NCBI GenBank assembly: GCA_002839205.1 | Contig: PGXP01000059.1 | Span: forward strand, 1-8,617 | Reading direction: 5' to 3' | Length of the DNA stretch: 8,617 bases | Origin: Spirochaetae bacterium HGW-Spirochaetae-9 | GTDB taxonomy: Bacteria > Spirochaetota > Spirochaetia > Treponematales > Rectinemataceae | Shown: one piece after another, positions 8,603-8,617 of the stretch | How positions within the stretch are numbered: position 1 is the first letter of the stretch | Layout: the number at the start of each line of letters is the position of its first letter | Made by a program: the position numbers and the translations under genes | The notes under the pieces: generated by a model | Databases searched by the model: none | What the model saw: only the letters and a program-made list of their open reading frames with translations | Told to the model about the DNA's origin: nothing

Positions 8603-8614
8603 GCCGAATTCGGC
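8603..8614. repeat. 12-bp perfect palindrome near the right edge
   Basis: GCCGAATTCGGC is its own reverse complement. It lies about 90 bases upstream of the DUF4256 start, and could be a protein-binding site or part of a hairpin belonging to the next gene beyond the window. There is no T-run beside it. Confidence 0.35.
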
Positions 8615-8617
8615 AAG

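Overview
The window is bacterial chromosome of moderately high GC. Sampled groEL lines run about 63-67% G+C by hand count, while the DUF4256 gene at the right end is about 47%. Genes are tightly packed, Shine-Dalgarno sites are clear, and several promoters match the sigma70 consensus closely. A spirochaete (treponeme-like) is my best guess. It rests on a eukaryote-type alanine aminotransferase, a groEL with no adjacent groES (as in Treponema and Borrelia), and the general feel of the GroEL sequence. This is inference from memory, not a search, and I hold it loosely.

Left block, minus strand (1-2993): an apparent operon argF-type ornithine carbamoyltransferase > hflX > ketopantoate reductase. 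It is driven by a TTGACC-N17-TATACA promoter. hflX starts on a GTG that overlaps the argF stop. The reductase starts 14 nt after the hflX stop and runs off the left edge. The three genes belong to arginine metabolism, ribosome rescue/GTPase function and pantothenate biosynthesis, so the grouping looks transcriptional rather than pathway-based.

Middle block, plus strand (3024-4756): a divergent TTGACT-N17-TATACT promoter drives an alanine aminotransferase and, 10 nt downstream, a stand-alone cytoplasmic parvulin-type prolyl isomerase. Its stop codon abuts the stop of the convergent RluA-family pseudouridine synthase on the minus strand, with no room for a terminator. Upstream of that synthase lies a MarR-family regulator, also on the minus strand. 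The synthase has a promoter whose predicted start point falls on its GTG codon, so it probably makes a leaderless mRNA. The MarR gene has a similar but weaker arrangement.

Right block: groEL (plus) is divergent from marR. It has its own promoter, no CIRCE element, a small dyad at the predicted transcription start, and a strong intrinsic terminator. It is followed by a convergent DUF4256 gene (minus) of lower GC with its own terminator. The 221-bp gap between these genes also holds a 33-codon hydrophobic open frame that may or may not be real.

Most of the window is ordinary housekeeping sequence. I see no CRISPR array, insertion sequence, tRNA/rRNA gene, or obvious new defence or mobile system. 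The items most worth a second look are the leaderless starts, the groEL leader, the uncharacterised DUF4256 gene and the small hydrophobic frame. No gene-free stretch exceeds 300 bases.
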